This document shows positions 12,469 through 23,084 of a DNA stretch of 64,000 nucleotides, piece after piece. Every line of letters starts with the position of its first letter. The stretch's first letter is position 1. The notes under the pieces are model-generated. The model was given only the letters and a program-made list of their open reading frames with translations, was not told the origin of the DNA and searched no databases. This DNA comes from Angiostrongylus vasorum (Eukaryota; Nematoda; Chromadorea; Rhabditida; Metastrongylidae): contig JADANN010000251.1 of NCBI GenBank assembly GCA_018806985.1, positions 940,001 through 1,004,000 on the forward strand, written 5' to 3'. Both the position numbers and the translations under genes were made by a program.

Positions 12469-13022
12469 ACTTCAACGAAGCTGAGATATTTGCAAAACTC
12501 TGGACCGCAGGTGCCTATGGTAGGGAATGAATGCGCTATTGTCCTTTCCGGGGAGTAACGCGTTCGCCACCACGCCATGCGGGTCCTTCGTTTCGCCTTT
12601 CTCTCAGCTAGTTCCATCGATCCTTTGCCATCAGCAATCACCCAGCAATCAGTTGAAGTTATATTTCGCAGTATACCCTGCCATCAAAAAAGAGTAGGCA
12701 GTAAGTAAAAAGGTTAAAATTGTGATTATAACTATAGCCTCAGCATAACTGGGTTCAATGCCGATTTGGGTTCCCCAGATCAATCCCGTTGACGGGTGAT
12801 TGCTGATGGCAAAAAACATCGATAGAACTAGCTGACAGACAGGCGAAACGAGGGACCCGCATGGTGTGGTGTTGAACGCGTTACTCCCCGGAAAGGACAA
12901 CAGCGCGTTCGTTCCCCACCATAGGCACCTGCGGTCCAGAGTTTTTCAAATATCTCAGCTTCGTTGAAGTTATATTTCGTAATATACCCTGCCATCAAAA
13001 TGAGTAGGCAGTAAGTAAAAAG
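12469..13022. mobile_element. SINE-B palindromic insertion with 12-bp target duplication
   Basis: Inserted in the PLE 3' region. The word GCTAAACTTAGA flanks it at 12457-12468 and 13023-13034, and the PLE sequence is continuous once it is removed (compare 59830-59880). Inside are a - arm (12469-12640), an internal copy of the tail, and a + arm (12780-13022) ending in the family tail (ATATACCCTGCCATCAAAA then GAGTAGGCAGTAAGTAAAA). The whole 554-bp unit moved as one piece. Confidence 0.85.
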
Positions 13023-13161
13023 GCTAAACTTAGATTCCAATCACATTGAACACAAAATAGCTTCTTTGTACACTCACCGCTTTCTATGAGTCTTCCACTG
13101 AGGATGTCGCGTGGAGACCAACCGCACAGAATTCACATGGAAGCGTAATGTGCCCCTCTCA

Positions 13162-13782
13162 TCAGAATAGTAGGCTTGTATATTGCCCAATATCACGCGT
13201 GATAACGAGGCATTCTTCCCTGCGGTTCATTTCCGGATTTCTGGAATTGATCCAGAACGCCTCGAGAGTTTCGCGCGCTTGTGTTCGCGATTCCCGTGCG
13301 AGGATCGTGACCTGTACTTCATAGTCCTCCGCGTTATGTCTCTGGGTCCTATGCGTGCCTAGTGGGTTATTTGGTTTACTTTACCGACTAGGTGTTCTTT
13401 TATGCGGACACAGAGTGGTCTACCCGTTTCGCCAATGTATTCGTCTCCACACGCCTTACAGGGGATCAGATAAACTGTACCCGAGCTCATGCAATCACCG
13501 TCTCTACCATTAGGGCAAATTATGCAATTTTGCGTTGCACATAGACGGTCATATAGGCGGTTACAAACTACCTGGCGCCTAAGAGTACTCGGTGGTATCT
13601 CAACTACGTTTACCGAATTCTCAAGACCCGCCCTTCTTAAACAGCGTTTTATAGCTGCACGTACATCATTTGAGATGAAGGGTCCGCTCTTTTCGTGTGA
13701 GAAGTGTGACGGGAGAGGTAATGAACCAAGATGTTTTTTACTACTTGCCCTTCGGTACCACTCTTGTAATGTAGCCATTTTG
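13162..13782 (-). pseudogene. PLE GIY-YIG endonuclease, 5'-truncated
   Basis: Fused C-terminal endonuclease of Penelope-like elements. A zinc-coordinating Cys pair (NCIICPNGRDGDC) precedes the GIY-YIG core: GTVYLIPC, then GDEYIGETGRPLCVRIKEHL. The frame ends in VNQITH-stop at 13359. After a frameshift it resumes with TLEAFWINSRNPEMNRREE, the conserved PLE C-terminus, stopping at 13162-13164. The RT catalytic region is absent, so this is a 5'-truncated, frame-broken copy. GIY-YIG next to an RT thumb is diagnostic of PLEs; the clade was not determined. Confidence 0.85.
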
Positions 13783-13814
13783 TGAAAATTGAACCACGAA
13801 TGGGTCAAAATGGC

Positions 13815-14822
13815 AAGGGGTTGCCATTGCGTCTATGTCTTAGGTGGAGGCACCACTGTTTTGTCCTTTGCTCAACACAAGAGGAAATGGGCAAATGTTT
13901 CGAGTTGTTGAACGAACAGCCAGAGTATATCAAGTTTACCCGAGAGAAACAGAAAGAAAACTGGCTTCCATTCCTGAACGTCCAAATTAACCTATCAGAA
14001 AATGGCTACAGTACAAAGTGGTACCGAAAGCCAAGTAGTAAAAACATCTTGGTTCATTACCTCTCCTCTCACCCCTCTCACACGAAAAGGGCGCTTGTAA
14101 GAAACATGTTTCGAACAGCAACCAACGTGTGCACGGGAAGAGAGCAGAGAGAGGAGTCCTGGAATTTGGCACGGCAAATAGCCATTTCTAATGGCTACGA
14201 AACTGTAGCTCGTGATAGGTGTAGAGGAAATCCCTAGGCCCCTTAACGACAACTCGAGCGATAAAAAGGTCCCGTTTAGCCTACCCTTCATTTCAAATGA
14301 TCTAGTGACACCTAGTCGGTAAACGTAAACCAAATACCCCAGTAGGCACGCATACGACCCAGAGACATAACGCGGAGGACTTTGAAGTACAGGTCCTTAT
14401 CCTATAGTACAGTACATAACCTCGTACGGGAATTGCGAACACAAGCGCGCAAAACTCTCGACGCGTTCTGGATTAATTCCAGAAATCCGAACATAAACTG
14501 CAGGGAAGAATGCCTCGCTATCACGCGTGATATTGGGCAATATATAAACTTATTATTCTGATGAGAAGGGCACATTACGCTTCCATGTGAATTCTGTGCG
14601 GTTGGTCTCCACGCGACATACTCAGTGGAAGACTCATAGAAAGCGGTGAGTGTGCAAAGAAGCTATTCTGTGTTCAATGTGATTGAAATCTAGGTTAAGC
14701 GGATTGCTGTCAACTTGACCTTTCCAGGCTCTGAGGAAGGCGAAATCCGCCGAATTGTCAGCTTGTTCATCAATAAAGAATAAAAAATAACACCTCGTGT
14801 TTACTCAACAAGAATACGAAGT
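13815..14822 (+). mobile_element. Penelope-like element, plus arm of inverted pair
   Basis: Rightward copy of the same PLE as 12263-13782, facing it head to head. It starts further upstream in the RT (CFVLCSTQEEM at about 13860) and includes WLPFLNVQINL and KWYRKPSSKN, the RT thumb. It lacks most of the GIY-YIG domain: sequence jumps from FISNDL to the region after KEHL near 14300. It then continues through the TLDAFWIN-type C-terminus and the 3' UTR. The usual YVDD catalytic box is not readable. It ends near 14822, short of the full 3' terminus. Confidence 0.8.
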
Positions 14823-15329
14823 TGGCATTGTTTCCAAAACATATGTGGGCGAAAACGACTGCAGGCTTTCCACTTTATACAAGATCGAAATCTATAGGAT
14901 TATGTAGAGACCAGCAGAATTCACCGACGGGAACGGTAGCCACTGTTTGAGGTTGAAGTACCAATATAGGCTCATATGCAAGTCGTGCAAAGCAATAAGA
15001 ACAAGAAGTGAATTGTGCTCCGTCTCGCATTATCCCATGTTTATGCTCAAAATTCGACCACTTTCTGTTTTATCCGGAAATAAGATCAAAATGAATACGG
15101 TAAATACTACTCGTTCCACAGAAGAAAGTACGCCAAAGTGATAACAGTTTTTTTTTACCAAAAGTTTTTCTTGTATTAAAGACGAATCGTGGTGATCGGT
15201 TCAGGAAAGGAATACCATTGTGCGCTAGAAATATTTCGAACTTAAACTGAAGATCTACTGAGCTGTATGCTGTACTGAGAAGCACAAATACTAGATAAGT
15301 TATTCAAATTGTGCAATGAGAGCGTGTAG

Positions 15330-15620
15330 ATATAAAAAAAATAGAGGATAAAGCTCTCGACGTTGATCAATCCCTGAGGGATGCGTCATGCATCCGACTT
15401 TATTAAGTATCGTTTGGAGGTGATTGGATAAATATCTGGCCTTAACAAACTCGCGGTGGCCTACCCATGTATGAGCCAGGGCTTCTATCCTTTCAGACAA
15501 GTCTGGCACCAATTTTGCCGACCCCAGAGGGATGGGAGGCTTGGTGGGCCATGGGCGCGGGGATCGATTCCACGTGTGTAATGCAGGGCGCCTCCGACCA
15601 CTGCACCACACGCGCCCCTA
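15330..15620 (-). mobile_element. SINE-A, full length
   Basis: On the - strand: tRNA-like head (GTGTGGTGCAGTGGTCGGAG as A-box region, GGAATCGATCCCC as B-box), body GCCTCCCATCCCTCTGGGGT, TTGTCTGAAAGGATAG, then GCATGACGCATCCCTCAGGG and GATCAACGTCGAGAGCTTTA at the 3' end. Confidence 0.8.
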
Positions 15621-16789
15621 GAGTATAGATGTAGTGTTCATAAAATATGGAGTAGGATGAACATGTTCAGAGCAGGAAGCTTGGCTGAATCAATAGTGAT
15701 GATGCTCAAGTACGATTTACTGGATTAAAGAAATCATATGTAGACCCTACCCCCAAAAGGACACCCACCCGACTGAAACATAAGGATAGGAAGAATAGGC
15801 AAGAAGAATATAAAAGTACTCTCCAGACAGGTCATTCACCAGATTCAAAGCGGCATAACGGGGGGTTCAAAGTGGAAACAAATAAGAAGCATTACCATAT
15901 CCCCAATTTATAAGGCCTCAATTTCAATTTCAATCTACTGCTGAAGATCGCAATTTATTGAAAGTTACAACCCAGCAAACCTGGTCATGTGCACGTGCAA
16001 GCAGATCGCGTCGTTTTATCCGCATTTGACAACTAGTAAGTATCAGTACACATACCTCTGCTTCTCAATAACTTGGCTACACAGAACTCTTCGCCTGCCT
16101 AGTCACTTGTTAGATACAGGCGTGGGGGATTTACCGATTTCCCAGTGCACATAACATAATGACCCATGAATGCAAGGCTCAATTATGTCTTACTTCTTCA
16201 AGAATTATTATTTTATTGAATTGTCCTACCATTTTGTGCGAAGCCGAGCATTTCTTTCCATTCAGTTCGTTGTCTCACACATGTCGTCTACAGTGTTCTT
16301 CGGATTTGCGTGGGTTCCACTGCTTCGAAGAATTTATCTCTAATGAATGTTGTTGAATGCTAATGGAGGGCATTCTTCTTAAAATCTCTTCGTAATTTTT
16401 CTGGGGCGTCCCTATTATTCATCACAGGCAGACGTCATCTTTTGTGAATTGGAGGAAGCTCTTCCTAGACAAGTCTTTTAGCAATCTATCGATCCCGGAA
16501 GGTTGGAGAGCTTCGTTGGTCCGAAACTTGGTCGATCCGGCTATTATACGTGTATTTTACGGCATTTATACCCATTAAGATTCCCGAGCACCTGTGTTTC
16601 ATGAATAGCTAAAGGGTAAGCATCTATATTTTGAAGGAACTCGGTCCCTGAAGGGCAGCGGTCAAGGATCAAAAAAGCGACGACGTTTTGTTTTGTGTTA
16701 GCGCAATATTCAGCTAATGTAGGGGAGAATTCCTTTCAGACTGTTTCAATAATATAATATAAAAGTATGGATCGATGACATGTTTTATA
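15621..16789. other. Interval with a short SINE-A relic only
   Basis: No gene recognised. At about 16455-16545 (-) a weak SINE-A body relic is visible (AGACAAGTCTTTTAGCAATC followed by GATCCCGGAAGGTTGGAG). Confidence 0.3.
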
Positions 16790-17160
16790 CTCTGGGGATC
16801 CCGAGACTTCTTAAATTCGATTGGTTTCCTCGCATCCACCACTCACAAAGGTCTTCGACCTTCTTTTTGTGTGTGTGGGTACGGCTGCTCAGAGAAAGAA
16901 GCGAAGGGAGAGTTTTAGAGATCGTTACGAACGCCTTTGAATGCTAGTCGAATCGACACTCCCTGGAGTTCTAGAATAGCCAGCCTAGAGCGTTTCTATA
17001 TGGATTAGAGGAGCAGGGTTATATTGAAGAAGTCTAATACGAACTTCCAGACACCGGATTAGAGAATTGGCGGGCACGGTGTGGCGTCCAACCGTGGAGT
17101 GGGTAGGTTGGGCCGTCTGCATAAGAGACGGGATTGCCACCACTGGGCTACCCGCTCCTT
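16790..17160 (-). mobile_element. SINE-C, tRNA-derived
   Basis: From 17160 on the - strand: GGAGCGGGTAGCCCAGTGG (A-box region), then GGTTGGACGCC (eroded B-box). A body shared with 5705-5900 follows (GAGTGTCGATTCGACTAGC, GAGCAGCCGTACCC, GGAAACCAATCGAATTTAAG). Two frames over it (16985-17347 -, 17067-17252 +) are artefacts of the repeat. Confidence 0.6.
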
Positions 17161-17539
17161 CGAATCGCGATAATTCCGGTATAATGCAGATTTCTGAGCA
17201 AGCTACTCTTAGCATGACTTTCAAAAAATCAGTGGGAAGATTGCAGAAATAAGAGCTAGGACTTGTAGCGTTTTCAAATACTTGCTGATGAACGTGAACT
17301 TCTGTGAATCCCTTATTACAAGTAACAATTTTTGTAACGCTGATCATACATCTATACTAACGCTTATACGACAAGTTGACCTCTATATAGGAATTATACG
17401 ATGTGGAAATAATGGTCGCCTACATCTTCAATTCAACATGCCTCAGCTCACAGTGAATTTTATTAAATACGGTAAAAAAGTACTTTAAAAACCGACTTTC
17501 CTTTAACCTTGGTATGACTAATCAGCATGTATTCTTTGA

Positions 17540-18130
17540 TTGGTAAGCGAAGTTGATAAAGAACTTTATTCCGCTAGCGTTTCGACGTTTTCATCTTCCT
17601 CAGAGCGGATAATCTGAGTCGATGGTCCACAGTTCATCGTACTCTCGATGTGGTCTTCGTCGTCGTATCGAGTCACATCTTTAGTGGGGGTGTCGCCGAA
17701 TGAGGACAGCGTCATCCGACGATGCTCTTTCATACAGGAGGGTTGGTGTTGATATGACTGTCCGGTGAAAACAATTTACTTTCATACCGAAGTTAAAGGA
17801 AAGTCAGTTGTTGAAATATTGTTACGCTCTGTGCTAACTGATAATGACACTGATTTATTCAGGATGTATTGTCTGGGATAACAAGTTGTTATCACCGAAC
17901 AATCATATTGACAACAACCGCCCTGTATAAAAGAGCATCGCCGGTTGGTAGTTCATCATTCGAGCGGTGCTCCGCTGGAGAAGATCCGACTCGACACGAC
18001 GATGGAGACATCACATCGAGAGTACGAAGGACTGTGGACATCGACTCCGATCATCCGCTCTGGGGAAGGCGAAGGCCTCAAAACGTTAGCCGAGCAAAGT
18101 TATCCATCAACCTCGTGTTAGCTTATTAAA
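17540..18130. repeat. Repeat E, head-to-head inverted pair
   Basis: Two diverged copies of one repeat face each other: 17540-17780 (-) and 17890-18130 (+), sharing CATCGAGAGTACGA and GAGCATCG. The + copy has a TATA box (TATAAAAG, 17926-17933) near its start. Near their ends both carry the motif seen in PLE 3' UTRs; the - copy gives CTGAGGAAGATGAAAACGTC then GAAACGCTAGC. This looks like a solo terminal unit of a Penelope-like family distinct from the one at 12.3-14.8 kb. Confidence 0.6.
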
Positions 18131-18379
18131 AAGAAGAATACCAATAAAAAGTATTAGCATCTTCAAATGTTTGCCCACAGGACAACAGTTTTCTAGTTTC
18201 ACTACGATGAAATTCGAATCTCTGCAGCCATGAGATTTATTTTTCCCATTTTATCACTTCAAGGCTCAAATTTTGAACGTGAAAGCAAATGGGAAAATAA
18301 GATTTGGTTCAGAATGAGACAATGGTGTTCTCTCACACACTGTTTACGTCTGAAGTCGCCGTTCTTCCGCTGTGAGGGC

Positions 18380-18927
18380 AAATCGTCCGTGTGAAAGAGC
18401 ACCTTGTTGGAAAACTTGAAATCAAACAGGACACCGCTAGGCACACATGGGAAACAAAGACATTAAGGAGATTTTGAGGCAGATATCACTATTCTCGCTT
18501 GAAAAGGGTAAAAGCTCTTGGCGTTGATCGATCCCTGAGGGATGCGCCATGCATTCGATTTCACTCAGCATCGTCGGTGGTGACGGAATGCATATCTGGC
18601 CTTTACAATGACTCGCGGTTACCTATCGATGTATCGACCCAGTGCTCTTATCCTCTCAGACAGGTCTGGTACCAATCTGCCGACTCTGGACTGATGAAGG
18701 GCTTGTTGGGCATGGGCGTGGAGATCGATGTCATGTGTGTATTGCAGGGTGCCTCCGACCACTGCGTTACACGTGCCTCATCTTGGCATATAGGAATCTA
18801 AAATATCAGCGCGTAAAACTCTTGAAGCGTTTTGGTCGGATTCTAAAAATCCAGAAATGAACCGCAAAAAGGATTGTCTTGTGATCACGCGTGATCTCGT
18901 GCCATACCTGCGGCTGCTTTCTTGACC
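18380..18927 (+). pseudogene. PLE C-terminal fragment split by SINE-A
   Basis: Left of the SINE-A (about 18388-18505) the frame reads RVKEHLVGKLEIKQDT, matching the end of the GIY-YIG core. Right of it (18811-18927) an uninterrupted frame ARKTLEAFWSDSKNPEMNR continues to ITRDLVPYLRLLS-stop, the conserved PLE C-terminus. The copy differs from that at 12.3-14.8 kb, so it is an independent insertion. It is not functional. Confidence 0.7.
18508..18783 (-). mobile_element. SINE-A inserted in a PLE fragment
   Basis: Complete head-to-tail SINE-A on the - strand (head GAGGCACGTGTAACGCAGTGG, end GATCAACGCCAAGAGCTTTT). It separates two parts of a Penelope-like coding fragment, so it is the younger insertion. 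The B-box is eroded. Confidence 0.75.
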
Positions 18928-19159
18928 TAGGCTAAGCACATAATCACCCATGTAAGACTCGGTGTTGCTGCTCCCAAACAATAATTGGAGGACTTCTAAA
19001 AGACGAAAACGATGAGGGCTTAAAAGAAGCTGCTTACTGCGAGAGTAATTAATCGAACTTTGGATTTTTTTTCCGAATTAAATCAAGCTTACAACTAAAA
19101 CAGCACTTTGTATATATGCAAATATATACTCATGTTTACTTAAAATTTTTCTTATATAC

Positions 19160-19275
19160 GGGAGACGGTGGCGCAGGTGTACTGTTCCTGTTCATTACGC
19201 CGACGGCTCAACCTAATCAGGCTCTGGTCCGACCCTGCTTTGGGCCCACCGAGCCTCCAGTAGGATCAGATACTC
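19160..19275 (+). repeat. SINE-A head relic
   Basis: GACGGTGGCGCAGGTGTACT followed by GGTCCGACCCTG and GGGCCCACCGAGCCTCCA match the first 110 bases of SINE-A. The body is lost. Confidence 0.5.
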
Positions 19276-19604
19276 TTCTAAGCCATTTTAAACTGCATAT
19301 GTAGACAGTAACTTTTTCTGGATGACGTCAGACATAACAACTGTGACTTGGAAGCTATCCAGTGACAACAAAAGATATCAAAGAACAGGAAGAAGCTTGT
19401 GGAAAAGGAATAAGAGTCATACTACTGCGAATGTTTCGTGATACATTCGAGACTAGAACTGTGGTCTCCCAATTGTAGGGAGTTGAGTACACGATATAAT
19501 CGGCAGAAAACGTGCTCCACCTCAATTATGATGGCGCGTATTTTGAAGAAATGAATATCGCGTCGAGCGTTTGTGGTTTTCCTACTTAGTTCACTTCATG
19601 TCCA

Positions 19605-20441
19605 ATGCTTAAGATAGCTAGGGAGATTTCCGAGTCCGATTCGGGAGTTTTTGCTATATTAGAGGATGTTTGTTGTGAAAGCGATGACAAACCTCAACGA
19701 CGAAGCACTGGGACCCAGACGGAGATCTCTTGTAATGATGCTCCCCTCGCTACTGATGTCTCCATTCGTGTTGAAGATCAGCAAAGTATTTGTGAACATC
19801 CGGATATAATGTTTTGGCGTTCGGTTGCAACTCAAAGAGCCAATGAACTAGATCATATTAGAGAAGATATTATGAAGGTAAGCTTCCAAACTACATTTAT
19901 GTTAACTACTTTTATGTTAATGCAATTAAGAACTCTTAGGTGATCCAAGGGCGTGTGTGGCGCAGTGGTCGGAGGCTCCCTGCAATACACACAGGATCGA
20001 TTCCCGCGTCCTTGGCCCACCAAATCCTTCATCCCTCCGGGGTCGGCAAATTGGTACCAGACTTGTCTGGGAGGATAGCAGCACTGGCTCGATAAATTGG
20101 TAGGCCACCGCGAGTCATTGTAAAGGCGAGGTATGCATTCAGTCGTCTCCAAACGATGCTTAGTGAAGTCGAATGCATGGCGCATCCCTATGGGATTGAT
20201 CGGCGCTGAGAGCTTTATCCTTTTTCCTTTAGGTGGTACAGTGTAGTTTCATAATGACCTGTTCAGTAACTAGTTTCTCTTGTAGATGCGAGAGTTGATC
20301 CTAGGAAATATCAAGGAGAAGGAAGCCTTGGATAAGAAACACGAGGAGCTCTACTGTCAGTTGCAAGAGATTCTGAAGAATGATCGAGATGACGACGAAA
20401 AATCAGATCTTATGGTGGACAAGACTGTACCACTGACGTAG
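19605..20441 (+). CDS. Geminin-like coiled-coil protein 1
   Basis: Two-exon model: 19605-19877 and 20286-20441, both in phase 0, with donor AAG|GTAAGC and acceptor TTGTAG|ATG; 142 residues. The acidic N-terminal half is followed by EHPDIMFWRSVATQRANELD and a leucine-heptad segment through LQEILKND, then an acidic tail. The aromatic-Trp-Arg start of the coil (FWRSVATQR) resembles the YWKEVAEKR start of the geminin coiled coil. Geminin binds the licensing factor CDT1 and limits re-replication; it is nuclear and regulated in the cell cycle. Homology rests on motif position and layout only. No destruction box was identified. The intron carries a SINE-A. The next gene has the same signature, suggesting a tandem duplication. 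It could instead be another Geminin-superfamily coil (GEMC1/multicilin type). Confidence 0.55.
19945..20235 (+). mobile_element. SINE-A in intron of geminin-like gene 1
   Basis: Full-length copy in the same orientation as the gene: head GTGTGTGGCGCAGTGGTCGG (A-box region), GGATCGATTCCC (B-box), body through GATCGGCGCTGAGAGCTTTA and a T-rich 3' end. Lies wholly within the 19878-20285 intron. Confidence 0.85.
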
Positions 20442-20692
20442 TTCCTGTAAATATTTAGTTGATATTTGTCATTCTCATTGTTTTGAGTTAGATTTGTGTT
20501 CAGTTCATTTCCTTGACTGACGATTAGACCTTGTTCTTCTCAAGAGGTATTGTTTTGTTAGGAATTCCATGAAGCGTACACACTCTTTCTCTCTCTCATG
20601 CCATTGAAAGAATTCTGTTCTTTTTCTTCGTTTCGACTCCCATGTTCTTTGATTTCAAGAAAGAGGACTTTCAAATGGTCCGCTAGAACTGT

Positions 20693-22691
20693 ATGGTAAG
20701 CATCGATACGTGGAATGGATAAATGATTTTTTAGCGTCTTTAAGTTTCTCTTTAATGGTTTTGTGTCTCCTCAATCACACCATACTTGTTTGAACTAACA
20801 TTGAAATCTACGGAGTCGACAGGAGGATCTTCAATTGGTTTCCTAAGGTATGGCGAACGTACGTGTTGGACTGAAGCAGGTTTCAAATTCCAACACAAGC
20901 CCATCGCTCTCGATCCTTCACACAAAGAAGGTCAACACTGGCCAAGATGGTTTTCCTATAAAAGTAAGCTTTTTTTGAGATCACTATGCTCGTTTGAAGT
21001 AGGTGAAGCGTCGATCTTTGATGGTGATTTGTTGCGTTATGGAAGAACAGTATCCTAGAATGGTTTAGTTTCGTGGATTACTTGGTATTTAATTACTCCT
21101 GTCATTTGTTTTATTCAATCTGACCTCTGTGGTATGCACCATTGCTACTTACATAGCTTCATTAACGTGCTTATAACAATTTAGGGAAGATCTGAAGTTA
21201 AAAACAAGGAGAATGCTGTCTCCACAGTCGACAATAAGGAAAATCGGGCAGTACAGGTGTCGGTTGAGGTATACTGCTCTTCCTCACATCTTTTGTTTTG
21301 TTTTTTTACTTTTTTTCAGCGTATCTTATAAACACGGTGTAAATCTATTTGGTGCTGTTTTCACCTATGTTATGATTCACTATATCTTCCGATTTTTTAC
21401 CATTTTTGGTCGCTAGGAAAACTTGAGGGCCCGTGTAGCGTAGTGGTCATGCAATAGAGGTGGGATCGGTCCAGAGCCCCAGGCTCATCAAGTATTCCAT
21501 CCCTCCGGTGTCGGCACATTGGTACCAAACTTGTCTGGGAGTATAGGAGCACTGGCTCGATACATCGGTAGGCCAGTGCGAGTCATTGTTGTAAAGGCCG
21601 GATATGCATTCAATCACCTCCAAACGATACTTAATGAAGTCGAATGCATGGCGCATCCCTAAGCGATTGATCAACGATGAGAGCTTTATTCTTTTTATAC
21701 CTTTAAGAAGACTTGAATAACTGCTGAAGTCCAGTCTTGCTATGGTGGACAATAATACGTTTATAGGTGGAGTCCTCATATGCTCAGACAGATGTTATAA
21801 CCACTAGGCCAACTCCTTCCATATCGAAAGAGGTAGGACTTTTATGCTTACTGTTCAGTGCAGGCATACCGTAGGTATAGTGTCCATTACTATAAAGTTT
21901 TTAAGGACCTTCTCTGCGAAGATGTAACATCGTCATATTGGCGCGGGATGGCGGAGAGATTCGAGAAGGAAATCGATTCGGAGTTGGAAGCAAGCTTCAA
22001 CGTGAGTTCCACATACTGTTATTATTATTGTTGTTATTATTACTGTTGCTATTATCATTGTTACTATTTTCTGGAGCTGTGACAGGTGTTTGGGTGTTGA
22101 TAAAAGTTCTTTGCTTTGAGTTTTCTGAGTGTTGTTATTCTTGTCTGTCTTTTTCTTGTTTTCTTTATCGTTTTGTTTAAAATTCTGTTTTGATTTTTTA
22201 ACTTATTCTTATTACCTGCTCCTTTTAACGGCAGGGTATATATTGCGAAATATAACTTTAATGATGCTGAGATATTTGCAAAACTCCGGACCGCAAGTGT
22301 CTACGGTGGGCAACGAACGCGCTATTGTCCTTTCCGGGGACTAGCGCGCTCACCACCACACCATGCGGGTCCTTCGTTTCGCCTGTCGCCTGTGGAGTTT
22401 TGCAAATATCTCAGCATCACTAAAATCTTGTTTTGCTTTGTAAAAAAAATTTCCTTGAGGTATTTTGTCATCCTTAAATGTTTGCAACCTTTCATACCTT
22501 GTGAAAAGCTGCACCCCCCTGTCATTGTAGTAAACATTTCCATAACTTAGTTGTTCCAGACGTCGCTAGAATTGGACAAATCTTATGAGGATTTAGCTAA
22601 ATCCGAAAGTCGCCTGAAGATACTGATGGAGGTTTTAGATGATATTATCAGTGATGAAAAAAACGACAAAGAGGAGGCTGCTGTTGAATGA
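20693..22691 (+). CDS. Geminin-like coiled-coil protein 2
   Basis: Exons 21185-21268, 21864-22001 and 22560-22691 join in phase 0 with good splice signals (CAG|GCATAC, AAC|GTGAGT, CCAG|ACG). A lone ATG at 20693-20695 directly before GTAAGC is the proposed first coding exon, giving about 118 residues; this start is uncertain. The middle exon reads FKDLLCEDVTSSYWRGMAER and continues into a Glu-rich heptad coil, with an acidic end (DEKNDKEEAAVE). The string Phe-x-x-Leu, acidic, Ser-Ser-x-Tyr-Trp then a basic coil matches the geminin coiled-coil entry closely (vertebrate ENPSSQYWKEVAEKR). It follows gene 1 by about 250 bp, compatible with a nematode operon. Two introns hold a SINE-A and a SINE-B. 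Expected role: inhibition of CDT1-dependent licensing (inferred). Confidence 0.6.
21428..21705 (+). mobile_element. SINE-A in intron of geminin-like gene 2
   Basis: Same orientation as the gene, in the 21269-21863 intron. Head GCCCGTGTAGCGTAGTGG, a partly deleted B-box region (GGGATCGGTCC), body and GATCAACGATGAGAGCTTTA end. A shortened head indicates age. Confidence 0.8.
22205..22432 (-). mobile_element. SINE-B, internally shortened palindromic copy
   Basis: Lies in the 22002-22559 intron of geminin-like gene 2. The tail is at the left (CCTGCTCCTTTTAACGGCAG). Then comes GATGCTGAGATATTTGCAAA, the core (GGGCAACGAACGCGC, CCTTTCCGGGGA, CCACACCATGCGGGTCC) and the inverted end GGAGTTTTGCAAATATCTCA. 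The two ends are inverted repeats of about 25 bp while most of one arm is missing. Confidence 0.75.
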
Positions 22692-23084
22692 TCTGATGAT
22701 CCAAACAATCCATCCTTCACTAATCATAACATTTCTTTTCTTCATTTACTTCAGTTTCAGGTTTTATTTGTGTTGTTTATCTTTGTTGCCTCACAGTGAT
22801 AATGACCTATGTTTGCTATTATAATTATTAAAACCTCTTCGATTTTAATGAATGGATTTCCACTCTTGAAGCCTTTCAAACTTTGTACTGTGAATTGATG
22901 GATTTCGGGAACTCCTATATTGCTTTACGTTTATTTGGCAGCTCAAATTTTCCTTAGCGATCTTTATTTTTCTCTGATATTTATGTATTGTGTCGTTGAT
23001 TGTTTACTAATATGTGAAAAAGAGTTGGTTACAAATTTGAATAAGTAATTCCCAAAGAACTGCTGATCTATTGGTTTTTTTATC

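Larger units (their letters stand above)
12263..13782 (-). mobile_element. Penelope-like element, minus arm of inverted pair
   Basis: Leftward-reading 3' half of a Penelope-like retroelement (PLE): end of the RT thumb, GIY-YIG endonuclease, then a 3' UTR with a CTGAGGAAGGCG hairpin motif. The end is set at about 12263 because the same sequence, including TTAATAGAAAGTCGGACG, also ends the insertion in the BEL element at 60034. It is interrupted by a SINE-B (12469-13022). Its 5' boundary is where homology with the + arm starts (AAAATGGCTACA, about 13782). Confidence 0.8.

Noticed and set aside
15300..15611. 103-codon frame and similar frames at 18499, 19853, 21447, 48180, 51696 and 51823
   Set aside because: All run through SINE-A copies and share the same translated repeat words; not genes.
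21990..22070. Possible coding extension of the geminin-like exon into Tyr-Cys repeats
   Set aside because: A good donor (AAC|GTGAGT) ends the exon; the following TTA/TTG triplet repeat is intronic.
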